Below, in pieces: positions 35,201 to 45,381 of a DNA stretch of 64,000 nt. A program made the translations under genes and the position numbers. This DNA is from Streptomyces sp. SAJ15 (GTDB taxonomy: Bacteria > Actinomycetota > Actinomycetes > Streptomycetales > Streptomycetaceae): the NCBI RefSeq assembly GCF_007595705.1, contig NZ_NISY01000001.1:1116001-1180000 (forward strand). Direction: 5' to 3'. Within the stretch, counting starts at the first letter, position 1; every line of letters starts with the position of its first letter. The notes below the pieces were generated by a model. That model was not told the origin of the DNA and did not search any database. It saw nothing but the letters and a program-made list of their open reading frames with translations.

Positions 35201-35979
35201 AGCTCGGTGTCGAGCCGGCCGGGCTGATCGCCGAGTACGGCCCCGACCAGCCGGTTCCGCCCTCCCCACCGGCCGAGGGCGAGGTGCTTCCGGAGGATCC
35301 GGAGCATCCCCGGAACCAGCCCGTGGCCTTCCACCGAGGCCGGCAGGAGAAGCGGCTCAAGGCCGCCGAGCGCGCGTACCAGCAGCTGGGCAAGGTGAAC
35401 CCGCTGGCGTTGGAGGAGTTCGCGGCGCTGGAGGAGCGGCACAAGTTCCTCAGCGAGCAGCTGGAGGACCTGAAGAAGACCCGCGCCGACCTCCTCCAGG
35501 TGGTCAAGGAGGTCGACGAGCGGGTCGAGCAGGTCTTCACCGAGGCGTACCGCGACACGGCGCGCGAGTTCGAGGGCGTCTTCTCCCGGCTGTTCCCCGG
35601 TGGCGAGGGGCGGCTGGTGCTCACCGACCCCGAGGACATGCTGGCCACCGGGGTGGATGTGGAGGCCCGGCCGCCGGGGAAGAAGGTCAAGCGGCTGTCC
35701 CTGCTGTCCGGCGGCGAACGCTCGCTGACCGCCGTGGCGCTGCTGGTTTCGATCTTCAAGGCGCGTCCCAGCCCGTTCTATGTGATGGACGAGGTCGAGG
35801 CGGCGCTGGACGACACCAACCTCCAGCGGCTGATCCGGATCATGGTGGAGCTCCAGGAGAGCTCGCAGCTGATCGTGATCACCCACCAGAAGCGGACCAT
35901 GGAGGTCGCCGACGCGCTGTACGGCGTGTCGATGCAGGGTGACGGGGTCTCCAAGGTCGTCAGTCAGCGGCTGCGCTGA
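32251..35979 (+). CDS. smc: Chromosome segregation ATPase SMC
   Basis: 1242 residues, longer than the ~1190 typical of Streptomyces. The N-terminal ABC half has Walker A GPNGSGKS (31-38), and the C-terminal half the signature LLSGGERSLTA (about 1151-1161) and Walker B FYVMDEVEAALDD. Two long coiled coils (170-510 and 690-1010) flank a hinge. Inside the hinge, residues about 573-643 are an A/P/G-rich, disordered insertion (PSAPAPGDDSAPAPG and similar). SMC condenses and segregates chromosomes with ScpAB. GTG 32251 follows a TAGAGT box by 8 nt, so a leaderless mRNA is likely. Confidence 0.96.
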   Translation: MHLKSLTLRGFKSFASATTLRFEPGITCVVGPNGSGKSNVVDALSWVMGEQGAKSLRGGKMEDVIFAGTTGRPPLGRAEVSLTIDNSDGALPIDYSEVTITRIMFRNGGSEYQINGDTCRLLDIQELLSDSGIGREMHVIVGQGQLDSVLHADPAGRRAFIEEAAGVLKHRKRKEKALRKLDAMQANLARVQDLTDELRRQLKPLGRQAAVARRAAVIQADLRDARLRLLADDLVTLRSALRAEIADEAALKERKEAAEEQLRGALQREAALEEQVRRLAPRLQRAQQTWYELSQLAERVRGTVSLADARVTSATSAPVEERRGRDPEDMEREAARIREQEAELEAALEAATRALEDTVAHRAELERRLAEEERRLRDAARAVADRREGLARLHGQVNAARGRAGSAQAEIDRLAAARDEARQRAVTAQEEYQQLQTEVDGLDAGDAELTERHEAAKRELADADAALAAAREALTTAERQRAATSARHDALALGLRRKDGTGALLAATDRLTGLLGPAAELLTVAPGYEIPVAAALGAAADALAVADPATAADALRLLRKHDAGRAALLLAVPDDPGPHPSAPAPGDDSAPAPGVAAGETGAGAAAYGAGPAAAVPLAAAVRPGQVPGARAAEPAAPAAAPAGWAAAADLVSGPAGLLPAVRRLLDRVAVVDTLEDAEELVGSDRRWTAVTAEGDLLGAHFAQGGSAGAPSLLEVRASVDEAAAELTELGTRCEELAEAQRRAAERRTAGAALVEELATRRSAADREKSQVAQALGRLAGQARAAAGEAERMTAAAAKAEEALARAQEEAEELAERLAVAEEEPGQEEPDTSVRDRLAADGANARQTEMEARLQVRTHEERVKGLAGRADALDRGARAEREARARAEQRRDRLRHEARVAGAVAAGARQLLAHVEVSLVRAEAERDTAERAKAEREQELIAERNRGRELKGELDKLTDSVHRGEVLGAEKRLRIEQLEAKALEELGVEPAGLIAEYGPDQPVPPSPPAEGEVLPEDPEHPRNQPVAFHRGRQEKRLKAAERAYQQLGKVNPLALEEFAALEERHKFLSEQLEDLKKTRADLLQVVKEVDERVEQVFTEAYRDTAREFEGVFSRLFPGGEGRLVLTDPEDMLATGVDVEARPPGKKVKRLSLLSGGERSLTAVALLVSIFKARPSPFYVMDEVEAALDDTNLQRLIRIMVELQESSQLIVITHQKRTMEVADALYGVSMQGDGVSKVVSQRLR

Positions 35980-35988
35980 AGATCGTCT

Positions 35989-36110
35989 TCAAAGTACTTC
36001 AATTCTTGAAGTCAAGCCGGGGAGCGCTGCGGCGTAACTTCTTAGCCACGCCCTATTGACTTCGAAACTTGAAGGCATAGTCTCTGCAACGTTGTTTTTA
36101 CCTTCAAGGT
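35989..36110. promoter_or_regulatory. Operator cluster and promoter of the glucose permease gene
   Basis: Perfect palindrome ACTTCAA-TTC-TTGAAGT (35996-36012) and ACCTTCAAGGT (36100-36110), plus CTTCAA at about 35987 and ACTTGAAGG at 36068-36075: at least five CTTCAA/TTGAAG half-sites in 125 bp. TTGACT (36056-36061) and TAGTCT (36078-36083) with a 16-nt spacer form the likely promoter. Confidence 0.6.
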
Positions 36111-36142
36111 CCGGCAGCGCAGCCGGGCCAGAGGAGTGAACG

Positions 36143-37570
36143 TTGACCAGCACCGCGACGGCGCAGGCGTCCGAGGGCCGCAAGGCCCAGCCGGACCACC
36201 TCGGCCATGTCATCTTCATCACCGCGGCCGCCGCGATGGGCGGCTTCCTCTTCGGCTACGACAGTGCCGTGATCAACGGTGCGGTCGAGGCGATCCGTGA
36301 CCGCTACGAGATCGGCTCCGCCGCCCTCGCCCAGGTCATCGCCGTCGCCCTGATCGGCTGCGCGGTCGGTGCCGCCACCGCCGGCCGGATGGCCGACCGG
36401 ATCGGCCGGATCCGCGTCATGCAGATCGCGGCGGCGCTGTTCACCGTCAGCGCGGTCGGCTCCGCGCTGCCGTTCTCGCTGTGGGACCTGGCCATGTGGC
36501 GGGTGCTCGGCGGCATCGGCATCGGCATGGCCTCCGTCATCGGCCCGGCCTACATCGCCGAGGTGGCCCCGCCCGCGTACCGCGGCCGACTGGCCTCCTT
36601 CCAGCAGGCCGCGATCGTCATCGGCATCGCCATCTCCCAGCTCGTCAACTGGGGCATCCTCAACCTCGCCGACGGCGACCAGCGCGGTGAGATCGCCGGT
36701 ATCGAGGCCTGGCAGTGGATGCTCGGCGTGATGGTCGTCCCGGCCGCGCTCTACGGCCTGCTGTCCTTCGCCATCCCGGAGTCGCCCCGCTTCCTGATCT
36801 CGGTCGGCAAGACCGAGCGCGCCAAGGAGGTGCTCGCCGAGGTCGAGGGCGCCGGCACCGACCTCGACGCCCGTGTCGCCGAGATCCAGCAGGCGATGGA
36901 CAGCGAGCAGAAGTCGACCTTCAAGGACCTGATGGGCGGCCGCGCCGGACTGCTTCCGGTGGTCTGGATCGGCATCGGCCTCTCCGTCTTCCAGCAGCTC
37001 GTCGGCATCAACGTCGCCTTCTACTACTCCTCCACGCTGTGGCAGTCGGTCGGCGTCGACCCGAGCAGCTCGTTCTTCTACTCGTTCACCACGTCGATCA
37101 TCAACATCCTCGGCACCGTGATCGCGATGATCTTCGTCGACCGCATCGGCCGGAAGCCGCTGGCGCTGATCGGCTCGGTCGGCATGGCGGTCTCGCTCGC
37201 GCTGGTCGCCTGGGCCTTCTCGGCCAAGACCGGCGCCGGCGCCGACGTGGTGCTGCCGGACACCGAGGGCACCGTCGCGCTGATCGCCGCGCACGCCTTC
37301 GTGCTCTTCTTCGCCCTGTCCTGGGGTGTGGTGGTCTGGGTGCTGCTCGGTGAGATGTTCCCGAACAAGATCCGCGCCGCCGCGCTGGGCGTCGCCGCCT
37401 CCGCCCAGTGGGTCGCCAACTGGGCCATCACCGCCAGCTTCCCGAGCCTGTCGGAGTGGAACCTCTCGGGCACGTACGTGATGTACACGGTCTTCGCCGC
37501 GCTCTCCGTCCCGTTCATCCTCAAGTGGGTGCCGGAGACCAAGGGCAAGGCGTTGGAGGAGATGGGCTAA
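36143..37570 (+). CDS. glcP: Glucose permease, MFS sugar porter family
   Basis: 475 residues, 12 predicted membrane segments. Sugar-porter signatures: GFLFGYDSAVINGAVEAI (segment 1), RMADRIGRIRVMQ loop, PESPRFLI after segment 6, GLSVFQQLVGINVAFYYS (segment 7) and VDRIGRKPLAL. The whole matches Streptomyces GlcP, the H+/glucose symporter. TTG at 36143 follows GAGGAG at 6 nt. The operator cluster upstream suggests tight control (glucose or a ROK/GntR-type regulator, unknown). It ends at a strong terminator. Confidence 0.92.
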   Translation: MTSTATAQASEGRKAQPDHLGHVIFITAAAAMGGFLFGYDSAVINGAVEAIRDRYEIGSAALAQVIAVALIGCAVGAATAGRMADRIGRIRVMQIAAALFTVSAVGSALPFSLWDLAMWRVLGGIGIGMASVIGPAYIAEVAPPAYRGRLASFQQAAIVIGIAISQLVNWGILNLADGDQRGEIAGIEAWQWMLGVMVVPAALYGLLSFAIPESPRFLISVGKTERAKEVLAEVEGAGTDLDARVAEIQQAMDSEQKSTFKDLMGGRAGLLPVVWIGIGLSVFQQLVGINVAFYYSSTLWQSVGVDPSSSFFYSFTTSIINILGTVIAMIFVDRIGRKPLALIGSVGMAVSLALVAWAFSAKTGAGADVVLPDTEGTVALIAAHAFVLFFALSWGVVVWVLLGEMFPNKIRAAALGVAASAQWVANWAITASFPSLSEWNLSGTYVMYTVFAALSVPFILKWVPETKGKALEEMG

Positions 37571-37594
37571 CCCCCCCGCCAGCCTCATCTCCAC

Positions 37595-37637
37595 AAGCGA
37601 CTGCCCCGGCTCACACCGTGAGCCGGGGCAGTCGCTT
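37595..37637. terminator. 20-bp perfect bidirectional terminator
   Basis: AAGCGACTGCCCCGGCTCAC (37595-37614), loop ACC, and its perfect complement 37618-37637, then TTG. It lies between convergent glcP and the NCS1 permease gene. Confidence 0.85.
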
Positions 37638-37688
37638 GTTCCGCTCTCTCGTCCCCGCGGGTCGGACCGGCCCGCGGCGGGGGCGGGA

Positions 37689-39200
37689 TCAGCCCGCGGA
37701 CACCGTCTCGCGCTCGGTCTCGGCCCGCTCCGGGGCGTCCACGTCCTCCCGCGCGGCCGGCAGCACCGCGTAGAGCAGCGCGGAGACCAGGATCGTCACC
37801 GCCCAGCCCAGACCGTTGCGGCCGATCCAGGTGGTGGCCAGCGGCCCGGTGAACCAGTCGACCTTGGTGAAGCAGAGGCCGAAGCCCAGGGCCAGCCCCC
37901 AGGCGGTCATCGCCTGCCAGCAGAAGCCGCCCGCGTACCAGTAGCGGCTGCCGCGCCCGGTGTCCATCAGACCCTCCGGGTCGTACTTCACCGCGCGGTC
38001 GCGACGCCGCAGCATGTCGACGCCGAAGACGCCGATCCAGGCGGAGAAGGAGACCGCGAGCAGGGTCAGGAAGGCGATGAAGGAGGAGAGGAAGCTCTTG
38101 GCGACCAGCATCAGGATCAGACCGCCGACCAGGCTGATGACGGCGTTGACGCTGACGGCCAGGGCGCGCGGGAGCTTCACGCCCATCGTCTGGGCGGTGA
38201 ACCCGGCGGAGTACATCGACAGGCTGTTGATCAGCAGCATGCCGACCAGCGCGGTGATCAGGTACGGCACGGCCAGCCAGGTCGGCAGCACGTCACCCAG
38301 GAAGGAGACCGGGTCCGGCGCCGAGGCCAGGTCCGGCTGGGCGGCGGCCATGACCGCGCCCATCAGCACCATCGGGACGACCACGATGGCCGCGCCCGAC
38401 ACCGTGGTGCCGACGATCGCCCGGCTGGAGGTGCGGCCGGGCAGGTAGCGGGTGAAGTCGGGACCCGAGGGCACCCAGCTGATGCCGCCGGCCGCGATGG
38501 TGCCGATGCCCGCGATCAGCATGGCGGTGGAGCCGGCCGGACGGGAGAAGATCTGGTCCCAGTCGATCTTCCAGACCAGATAGCCGAGGACCAGCACGCT
38601 GAACGCGCCGAAGAGATAGGTCGACCAGGTGTTGCACACCGCCAGCACCTTGCGGCCCATGCCGCTCACCAGGAAGGTGCAGGCGACGAAGGCGAAGAGG
38701 GTGACGACGATCAGCGGGGTGCTGGACTCGATGCCGAACAGCAGCCGCAGGACGGTCAGCAGGGCGTACGCGCCGGTGACGGCGTTGATCGTCTCCCAGC
38801 CGAAGCGGGCTATCCAGAGGATCATGCCGGGGAAGTAGTTGCCCCGGACGCCGAAGGTGGCGCGCGACAGCAGCAGCCCGGGGGCGCCGCCCCACTTGCC
38901 GGCGATCGACACCAGGCCGACCATGCCGTACGAGACGGCGGAGGCGCAGGCGCCGACGATCAGCACCTGCCAGATGTTCAGACCGTTGAAGACCACCAGG
39001 CCGGCGCCCATCGTGAGCAGCAGCACGCTGATGTTGGCCGCGACCCAGGTCGGGAAGAGCTCCCGCGCCCGCCCGTGTCGCTCGCTCTCCGGCACCGGTT
39101 CGATGCCTCTGGTCTCGATGGCGCCCGCCTCCGCGGTGGCGGAGGCGGAGGACGCGGTGACGTCGTTGTCCAGGCTGTCCGTATGGGCCATGTTTTCCAT
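37689..39200 (-). CDS. NCS1-family cytosine/purine permease
   Basis: 503 residues with about 12 membrane segments. N-terminal ETRGIEPVPESERHGRARELFPTWVAANI is the NCS1 hallmark, and GAPGLLLSRATFGVRGNYFPG and PSGPDFTRYLPGRTSS are the substrate/Na-site loops. Probably imports cytosine or another nucleobase. The exact substrate is not predictable. ATG at 39200 or 39191 are both possible (the second follows GGAAAAC). Divergent from ftsY. Confidence 0.88.
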   Translation of the reverse strand: MENMAHTDSLDNDVTASSASATAEAGAIETRGIEPVPESERHGRARELFPTWVAANISVLLLTMGAGLVVFNGLNIWQVLIVGACASAVSYGMVGLVSIAGKWGGAPGLLLSRATFGVRGNYFPGMILWIARFGWETINAVTGAYALLTVLRLLFGIESSTPLIVVTLFAFVACTFLVSGMGRKVLAVCNTWSTYLFGAFSVLVLGYLVWKIDWDQIFSRPAGSTAMLIAGIGTIAAGGISWVPSGPDFTRYLPGRTSSRAIVGTTVSGAAIVVVPMVLMGAVMAAAQPDLASAPDPVSFLGDVLPTWLAVPYLITALVGMLLINSLSMYSAGFTAQTMGVKLPRALAVSVNAVISLVGGLILMLVAKSFLSSFIAFLTLLAVSFSAWIGVFGVDMLRRRDRAVKYDPEGLMDTGRGSRYWYAGGFCWQAMTAWGLALGFGLCFTKVDWFTGPLATTWIGRNGLGWAVTILVSALLYAVLPAAREDVDAPERAETERETVSAG

Positions 39201-39395
39201 GGGGTTGGAGCGCTCCGTACGAGATGGTCGTGGGGCGGGAAGCCGAGATGGATGGGGGACGCAAGGGACTCTACGCGCGTCGCGTCCCGGGTCGCCATAG
39301 TAGTTTGCTCCGACTTCGCCTGATTAGAGCCATTGGTCCTCGATCCCGGCGACAGGGGCTGTTCCGCGGGAGGCGTGGTTGATACTGGGTGCGTT

Positions 39396-40634
39396 ATGGA
39401 ATTCGTCATCCTTGCCGTAGTCATCGCTGTGGTCGCGCTCGCCGCGATCAGCGGGCTCGTCGTCAGCGGCCGCAAGAAGCGGCAGCTGCCCCCGGCCCCG
39501 CCGAGCAGCCCGTCCGTCACCGCGCCGCCCGCCGAGCCGCACGTCGGCGAGGAGGCCGAGACCCCACGCGCCGAACCGCGCCGCACCATCGAGGAGGTCG
39601 ACCTCCCGGTCGCCGAGCCCGAGGCTCCGGCGCCGGTCGAGGTCGCACCGGAGGAGGCCCTGCCGGCCGCCCCCGCCATCGAGGTCCCCGAGCCCACCGC
39701 CGGCCGCCTGGTGCGGCTGCGCGCCCGGCTGTCCCGCTCCCAGAACTCCCTGGGCAAGGGCCTGCTGACGCTGCTGTCCCGTGAGCACCTCGACGAGGAC
39801 ACCTGGGAGGAGATCGAGGACACGCTGCTGACCGCCGACGTCGGCGTGAAGCCCACCCAGGAGCTCGTCGACCGGCTGCGCGAGCGGGTCAAGGTGCTCG
39901 GCACCCGCACCCCCGAGGAGCTGCGCGGCCTGCTGCGCGAGGAGCTGCTGCTGCTCATCGGCACCGAGGCCGATCGCTCCGTGCACACCGAGAGCGGCAT
40001 GACCGAGGACGGCCGGGAGAAGCCGGGCGTCGTCCTGGTCGTCGGGGTCAACGGCACCGGCAAGACCACCACCACCGGCAAGCTGGCCCGGGTGCTGGTC
40101 GCCGACGGCAAGTCCGTCGTCCTCGGTGCCGCCGACACCTTCCGCGCCGCCGCCGCCGACCAGCTGCAGACCTGGGGCGAGCGGGTCGGTGCCCGCACCG
40201 TCCGCGGCCCCGAGGGCGGCGACCCCGCGTCCATCGCCTTCGACGCGGTCAAGGAGGGCATCGCCGAGGGCGCGGACGTCGTCCTCGTCGACACCGCCGG
40301 CCGACTGCACACCAAGACCGGGCTCATGGACGAGCTGGGCAAGGTCAAGCGGGTCGTGGAGAAGCACGGCGAGGTGGACGAGGTGCTGCTCGTCCTCGAC
40401 GCCACCACGGGTCAGAACGGCCTGGTGCAGGCGCGGGTCTTCGCCGAGGTCGTGGACATCACCGGCATCGTCCTCACCAAGCTGGACGGCACCGCCAAGG
40501 GCGGCATCGTGATCGCCGTCCAGCGTGAGCTGGGCGTCCCGGTCAAGCTGGTCGGCCTGGGCGAGGGCGCGGACGACCTGGCCCCCTTCGAGCCGGAGGC
40601 GTTCGTCGACGCCCTGATCGGCAACGGGGACTGA
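39396..40634 (+). CDS. ftsY: Signal recognition particle receptor FtsY
   Basis: 412 residues. A hydrophobic N-terminal segment ([19 protein letters not shown], about 3-22), a proline/acid-rich A region (30-110) and the NG GTPase domain with G1 GVNGTGKT (217-224), [23 protein letters not shown] and [10 protein letters not shown]. It docks SRP-bound ribosomes to the membrane with Ffh. ATG at 39396 (MEFVILAVV) is the natural start; a GTG 63 nt upstream adds unconserved residues. Confidence 0.97.
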   Translation: MEFVILAVVIAVVALAAISGLVVSGRKKRQLPPAPPSSPSVTAPPAEPHVGEEAETPRAEPRRTIEEVDLPVAEPEAPAPVEVAPEEALPAAPAIEVPEPTAGRLVRLRARLSRSQNSLGKGLLTLLSREHLDEDTWEEIEDTLLTADVGVKPTQELVDRLRERVKVLGTRTPEELRGLLREELLLLIGTEADRSVHTESGMTEDGREKPGVVLVVGVNGTGKTTTTGKLARVLVADGKSVVLGAADTFRAAAADQLQTWGERVGARTVRGPEGGDPASIAFDAVKEGIAEGADVVLVDTAGRLHTKTGLMDELGKVKRVVEKHGEVDEVLLVLDATTGQNGLVQARVFAEVVDITGIVLTKLDGTAKGGIVIAVQRELGVPVKLVGLGEGADDLAPFEPEAFVDALIGNGD

Positions 40635-40943
40635 CCTGACCGAGCGCCGCCACGGCGCTCGCGCCGCGGACCGCACCACGGGCCCGCCGACTCCAGCGAG
40701 TCGGCGGGCCCGTCCGTTTCTCTCCCGGCTTCTCCCGGCGCCACGCGAGAACCGCTCCGCGGGCGGGGGCGGCCGTCGGAAGTCCGCCCTCGCTGGCGGC
40801 CTGTCGCCGCGTGGCGTCGTCGTCTCTCGGGGTGGGGCCCTTCCCTGGCTTCCGGGCTGCGGTCTTCCCGGGTCCGTGGGCATGCCGGTCTTCCCCCGGG
40901 CGTGCGGTCTTCCCCTGGGGGCGGCTCGGCCGCGGCCGGCCGC
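40635..40943. other. Intergenic region with terminator after ftsY
   Basis: 309 bases between convergent genes; no gene supported. It holds the terminator at 40678-40713 and, near 40800-40930, repeats of CTTCCC and CGGTCTTCCC type without clear function. Confidence 0.5.
40678..40713. terminator. 16-bp perfect terminator stem
   Basis: ACGGGCCCGCCGACTC (40678-40693), loop CAGC, and the full complement 40698-40713, then CCGTTTCTC. Serves ftsY and possibly the opposite gene. Confidence 0.8.
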
Positions 40944-41630
40944 TCAGCCGCAGAAGGGGGCGCGGTTGCAGGCGTACGCCAGCGTGCCCAGCAGCAGCCG
41001 GGCCTCCGGCGGCCGGCCGGCCGTCTCCAGCGTCGGCGGGCGCAGCCAGCGGACCGGGCCGAGCCCGCCGAGGTCGGAGGGCGGGGCGGTGACGTGGTCG
41101 CCGGGGCCCAGGCAGCGCAGATCGAGGTCCGCGTCGTCCCAGCCCATCCGGTAGAGCAGCCGAGGCAACTCGGCGGCGGCGCCCGGGGCGACGAAGAACT
41201 GCGCCCGCCCGTGCGGGGTGGCGGCCACCGGGCCCAGCGGCAGGCCCATCCGCTCCATCCGCACCAGGGCGTGCTGGCCGGCCTGCTCGGCGACGTCCAG
41301 GACGTCGAAGGCGCCGCCGACCGGGAGCAGCACGGCGGCCCCGGGCACCTCGCCCCATGCCGCCGCGGCGTCGTCGAGGGTGGCCCCGGCGGGCACCGTC
41401 GGGGCGAAGGAGAGCGGGTGTGCGCCCGGTGCCGGGCATCCGGCCGTGCCGCAGGAGCACTCCGCCCTGCCGCCCGAGCCGCGGACGGCCGCGCGGGCGC
41501 CGGGCACCACGTCCCAGCCCCAGAGCCCGGTGTACTCCGCCACCGTGGTGCACTCGGGCGTGCGGCCGCGGCGCCGTGGGCCGGCCCCCTTGTTCCGGTG
41601 GTCCCGGATGCCGCCGATCGTGAAGCCCAT
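40944..41630 (-). CDS. Bifunctional primase/polymerase-like protein
   Basis: 228 residues resembling the N-terminal prim-pol-like domain annotated as bifunctional DNA primase/polymerase in Streptomyces near nsdA. Visible: AEYTGLWGWDVVPGARAAV, the cysteine cluster CSCGTAGCPAPGAHPLSF typical of this family, WGEVPGAAVLLPVGGAFDVLDV, and GRAQFFVAPG. Without the other catalytic acidic residues in view the polymerase activity is doubtful. It diverges from nsdA. Confidence 0.75.
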   Translation of the reverse strand: MGFTIGGIRDHRNKGAGPRRRGRTPECTTVAEYTGLWGWDVVPGARAAVRGSGGRAECSCGTAGCPAPGAHPLSFAPTVPAGATLDDAAAAWGEVPGAAVLLPVGGAFDVLDVAEQAGQHALVRMERMGLPLGPVAATPHGRAQFFVAPGAAAELPRLLYRMGWDDADLDLRCLGPGDHVTAPPSDLGGLGPVRWLRPPTLETAGRPPEARLLLGTLAYACNRAPFCG

Positions 41631-42073
41631 GCCCCCTCCAACGGGTCGCGCTCATCGATGGTTACGACCCGGAGTCTCGCGCTCACAGGGTGTCGCCGTC
41701 GGGCGTGGCGGCGGCGCATGGAGGCGAGGCGCAGTGGCGTGCAGCGCCGCTCGCGCCCTTGTGTGCGCCGTTGCACCCACTGTCTGATCGTCCTGAGTCA
41801 AGTGAATCGCGCGAAGCCGCGCAGCAGTTCAGTCGAAGGGGTGGCGAATGGTGGCGTTTAAGTAAACGACCTCGCCAGGAGCGTGATCGTAGGATTACTT
41901 TCGGTGCATGAGCCCTGGGTGCCATCGCCCGCCGCGGGGTATGCCGATGACACGGCGGCCCGTCCGGAGTGGCTCGTTCGGCGCGTTACGGTCCTCCTCC
42001 AAGAGGCCAACCGGGCTCCGACGGCGGCGTTCTGATGGCGATTCGAAAGGTTTCGTGGGATGGGGGCGTTCCT
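41631..42073. other. 443-bp divergent region between the primase-like gene and nsdA
   Basis: A frame open at 41690-41911 lacks codon bias and is rejected. The region has lower GC at about 41780-41900 and a 14-bp palindrome CGTTTA-AG-TAAACG at 41855-41868. TAGGAT (41890-41895) could be a -10 box. Confidence 0.45.
41855..41868. promoter_or_regulatory. Palindrome CGTTTA-AG-TAAACG upstream of nsdA
   Basis: Perfect 6-bp arms with a 2-bp centre in the intergenic region, AT-rich against its surroundings: an operator candidate. Confidence 0.45.
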
Positions 42074-43561
42074 GTGAGCGGCACCGGCGGAAGCGCTGAC
42101 AAGCGCCCCAACGAGCAGCTGGGATCGTGGTTCGTGCGCAGCGGCTGGTCCAAGGGCGAGCTGGCGCGCCAGGTGAACCGCAGGGCGCGGCAGATCGGCG
42201 CGCACCACATCAGCACCGACACCTCCCGGGTGCGGCGCTGGCTGGACGGCGAGCAGCCGCGCGAGCCGATCCCGCGGATCCTCTCCGAGCTCTTCTCGGA
42301 GCGCTTCGGGTGCGTGGTGGGCGTCGAGGACCTCGGACTGCGCCCGGTGCACCAGTCGCCCTCGGTCTCCGGTGTCGACCTGCCCTGGGCCGGCCCGCAG
42401 ACGGTCTCGCTGCTCAGCGAGTTCTCACGCAGCGATCTGATGCTCGCCCGCCGGGGCTTCCTCGGCACCTCGCTGGCGCTGGCCGCCGGCCCCGCGCTCA
42501 TCGAGCCGATGCAGCGGTGGCTCACCCCGCTGCCGACCGGCGGGCAGCCGTCGCAGGCCGACGGCGACCGCTCGCGCCGGTCGTCCCGGCTCTCCAGGCC
42601 GGAGCTCGAGCTGCTGGAGGCCACCGCGGTCATGTTCCGCAAGTGGGACGCCCAGTGCGGCGGCGGGCTGCGCCGCAAGGCCGTCGTCGGCCAGCTGCAC
42701 GAGGTCACCGACCTGCTCCAGGAGAACCACTCGGAGGCCAGCGGCAAGCGGCTGTTCACCGTCGCCGCCGAGCTCGCCGAGCTGGCCGGGTGGATGAGCT
42801 ACGACATCGGGATGCACCCCACCGCCCAGAAGTACTTCGTGCTCGCGCTGCACGCCGCCAAGGAGGCCGGTGACCGGCCCCTGGGGTCGTACATCCTCTC
42901 CAGCATGAGCCGACAGATGATCCACCTGGGGCGCCCGGACGACGCCCTGGAGCTGATCCACCTGGCGCAGTACGGCAGTCAGCAGAGCGCCACCCCGCGC
43001 ACCCAGGCCATGCTGTATGCGATGGAGGCGCGGGCCTACGCCAATATGGGCCAGCCCAACAAGTGCCACCGCGCGGTGCGGCTGGCCGAGGACGCCTTCA
43101 GCGACTGCGCCCGCGGCGACGGCGACCCGGACTGGATCCGGTTCTTCTCCGAGGCCGAGCTCAACGCGGAGAACGCCCACTCCTATCGCGATCTGGCCTA
43201 TGTGGCCGGGCGGAGCCCCACCTACGCCGAGCGCGCCACCCCGTACATGCGCCGGGCCGTGGAGCTGTTCGCCGAGGAGGCCGAGCAGGAGGACGGGCAC
43301 ACCCGCTCGTACGCGCTCAACCTGATCGGCATGGCCACCGTCCATCTGCTCCAGCGCGAGCCGGAGCAGTCCGCGCAGCTCGCCGAGAAGGCGCTGCCCT
43401 TCGCCAAGCGGGTGCGCTCGGAGCGGGTGAACAACCGGCTCCGCAAGACGGTGGACACCGCCGTGCGGGACTTCGGCGACGTGCCCGCGGTGGCGCAGCT
43501 GCACGAGCAGCTCATGGTCCAGCTGCCCGACTCCGGCGAGGGCGCGGCCCGCGCGGTCTGA
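42074..43561 (+). CDS. nsdA: NsdA, negative regulator of differentiation
   Basis: 495 residues from GTG at 42074 (MSGTGGSADKRPNEQLGSWFVRSGWSKGELARQVN). GGGGGCG lies 6 nt before; an ATG at 42035 (13 codons longer) has no ribosome site. The N-terminal ~100 residues are a helix-turn-helix-like region ending in TDTSRVRRWLDGEQPREPIPRILSELF. A twin-Arg-like RRGFLGTSLALAAGPALIEPMQRWL (about 118-142) and TPR-like helical repeats follow (DDALELIHLAQYG; ARAYANMGQPNKCHRAVRLAE). In Streptomyces coelicolor nsdA loss raises antibiotic production and sporulation (known). Confidence 0.9.
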   Translation: MSGTGGSADKRPNEQLGSWFVRSGWSKGELARQVNRRARQIGAHHISTDTSRVRRWLDGEQPREPIPRILSELFSERFGCVVGVEDLGLRPVHQSPSVSGVDLPWAGPQTVSLLSEFSRSDLMLARRGFLGTSLALAAGPALIEPMQRWLTPLPTGGQPSQADGDRSRRSSRLSRPELELLEATAVMFRKWDAQCGGGLRRKAVVGQLHEVTDLLQENHSEASGKRLFTVAAELAELAGWMSYDIGMHPTAQKYFVLALHAAKEAGDRPLGSYILSSMSRQMIHLGRPDDALELIHLAQYGSQQSATPRTQAMLYAMEARAYANMGQPNKCHRAVRLAEDAFSDCARGDGDPDWIRFFSEAELNAENAHSYRDLAYVAGRSPTYAERATPYMRRAVELFAEEAEQEDGHTRSYALNLIGMATVHLLQREPEQSAQLAEKALPFAKRVRSERVNNRLRKTVDTAVRDFGDVPAVAQLHEQLMVQLPDSGEGAARAV

Positions 43562-43638
43562 CCGACCGCTTTCAGCCACCGGGCGTGCCCGCGCGCCGTA
43601 CCGCGGGTTCACGCGGACGTAACACGTCGTGCGCCTTC

Positions 43639-43676
43639 GTCACTGCCGCGAAACACCGTCGGGCATCGACGGAAAC
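43639..43676. promoter_or_regulatory. GlnR-type binding site upstream of amtB
   Basis: GTCAC (43639), GAAAC (43650), GGGCA (43661) and GAAAC (43672) are spaced exactly 6 nt apart, matching the Streptomyces GlnR a-b box layout gTnAc-n6-GaAAc repeated twice with one degenerate half. A further GTAAC lies at 43619 with TGCGC 6 nt on. This predicts induction of amtB-glnK-glnD under nitrogen limitation. Confidence 0.8.
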
Positions 43677-43762
43677 CGCGGCGCGCCAACCTCATGGCGA
43701 AAACCGGCCCATCCCTTTCTCCACTTCCCGCACGGGCCGCCGCTTCGAGGGAGACGTCGACA

Positions 43763-45381
<1,619 letters not shown>

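Noticed and set aside
32158..35886. Very long minus-strand open frame opposite smc
   Set aside because: It mirrors smc codon bias (high G/C third positions give few stops on the complement). Its translation is a low-complexity run of L, G, R and V with no domain.
41690..41911. Possible 73-residue ORF before nsdA
   Set aside because: No codon bias, no ribosome site, and it overlaps likely promoter elements.
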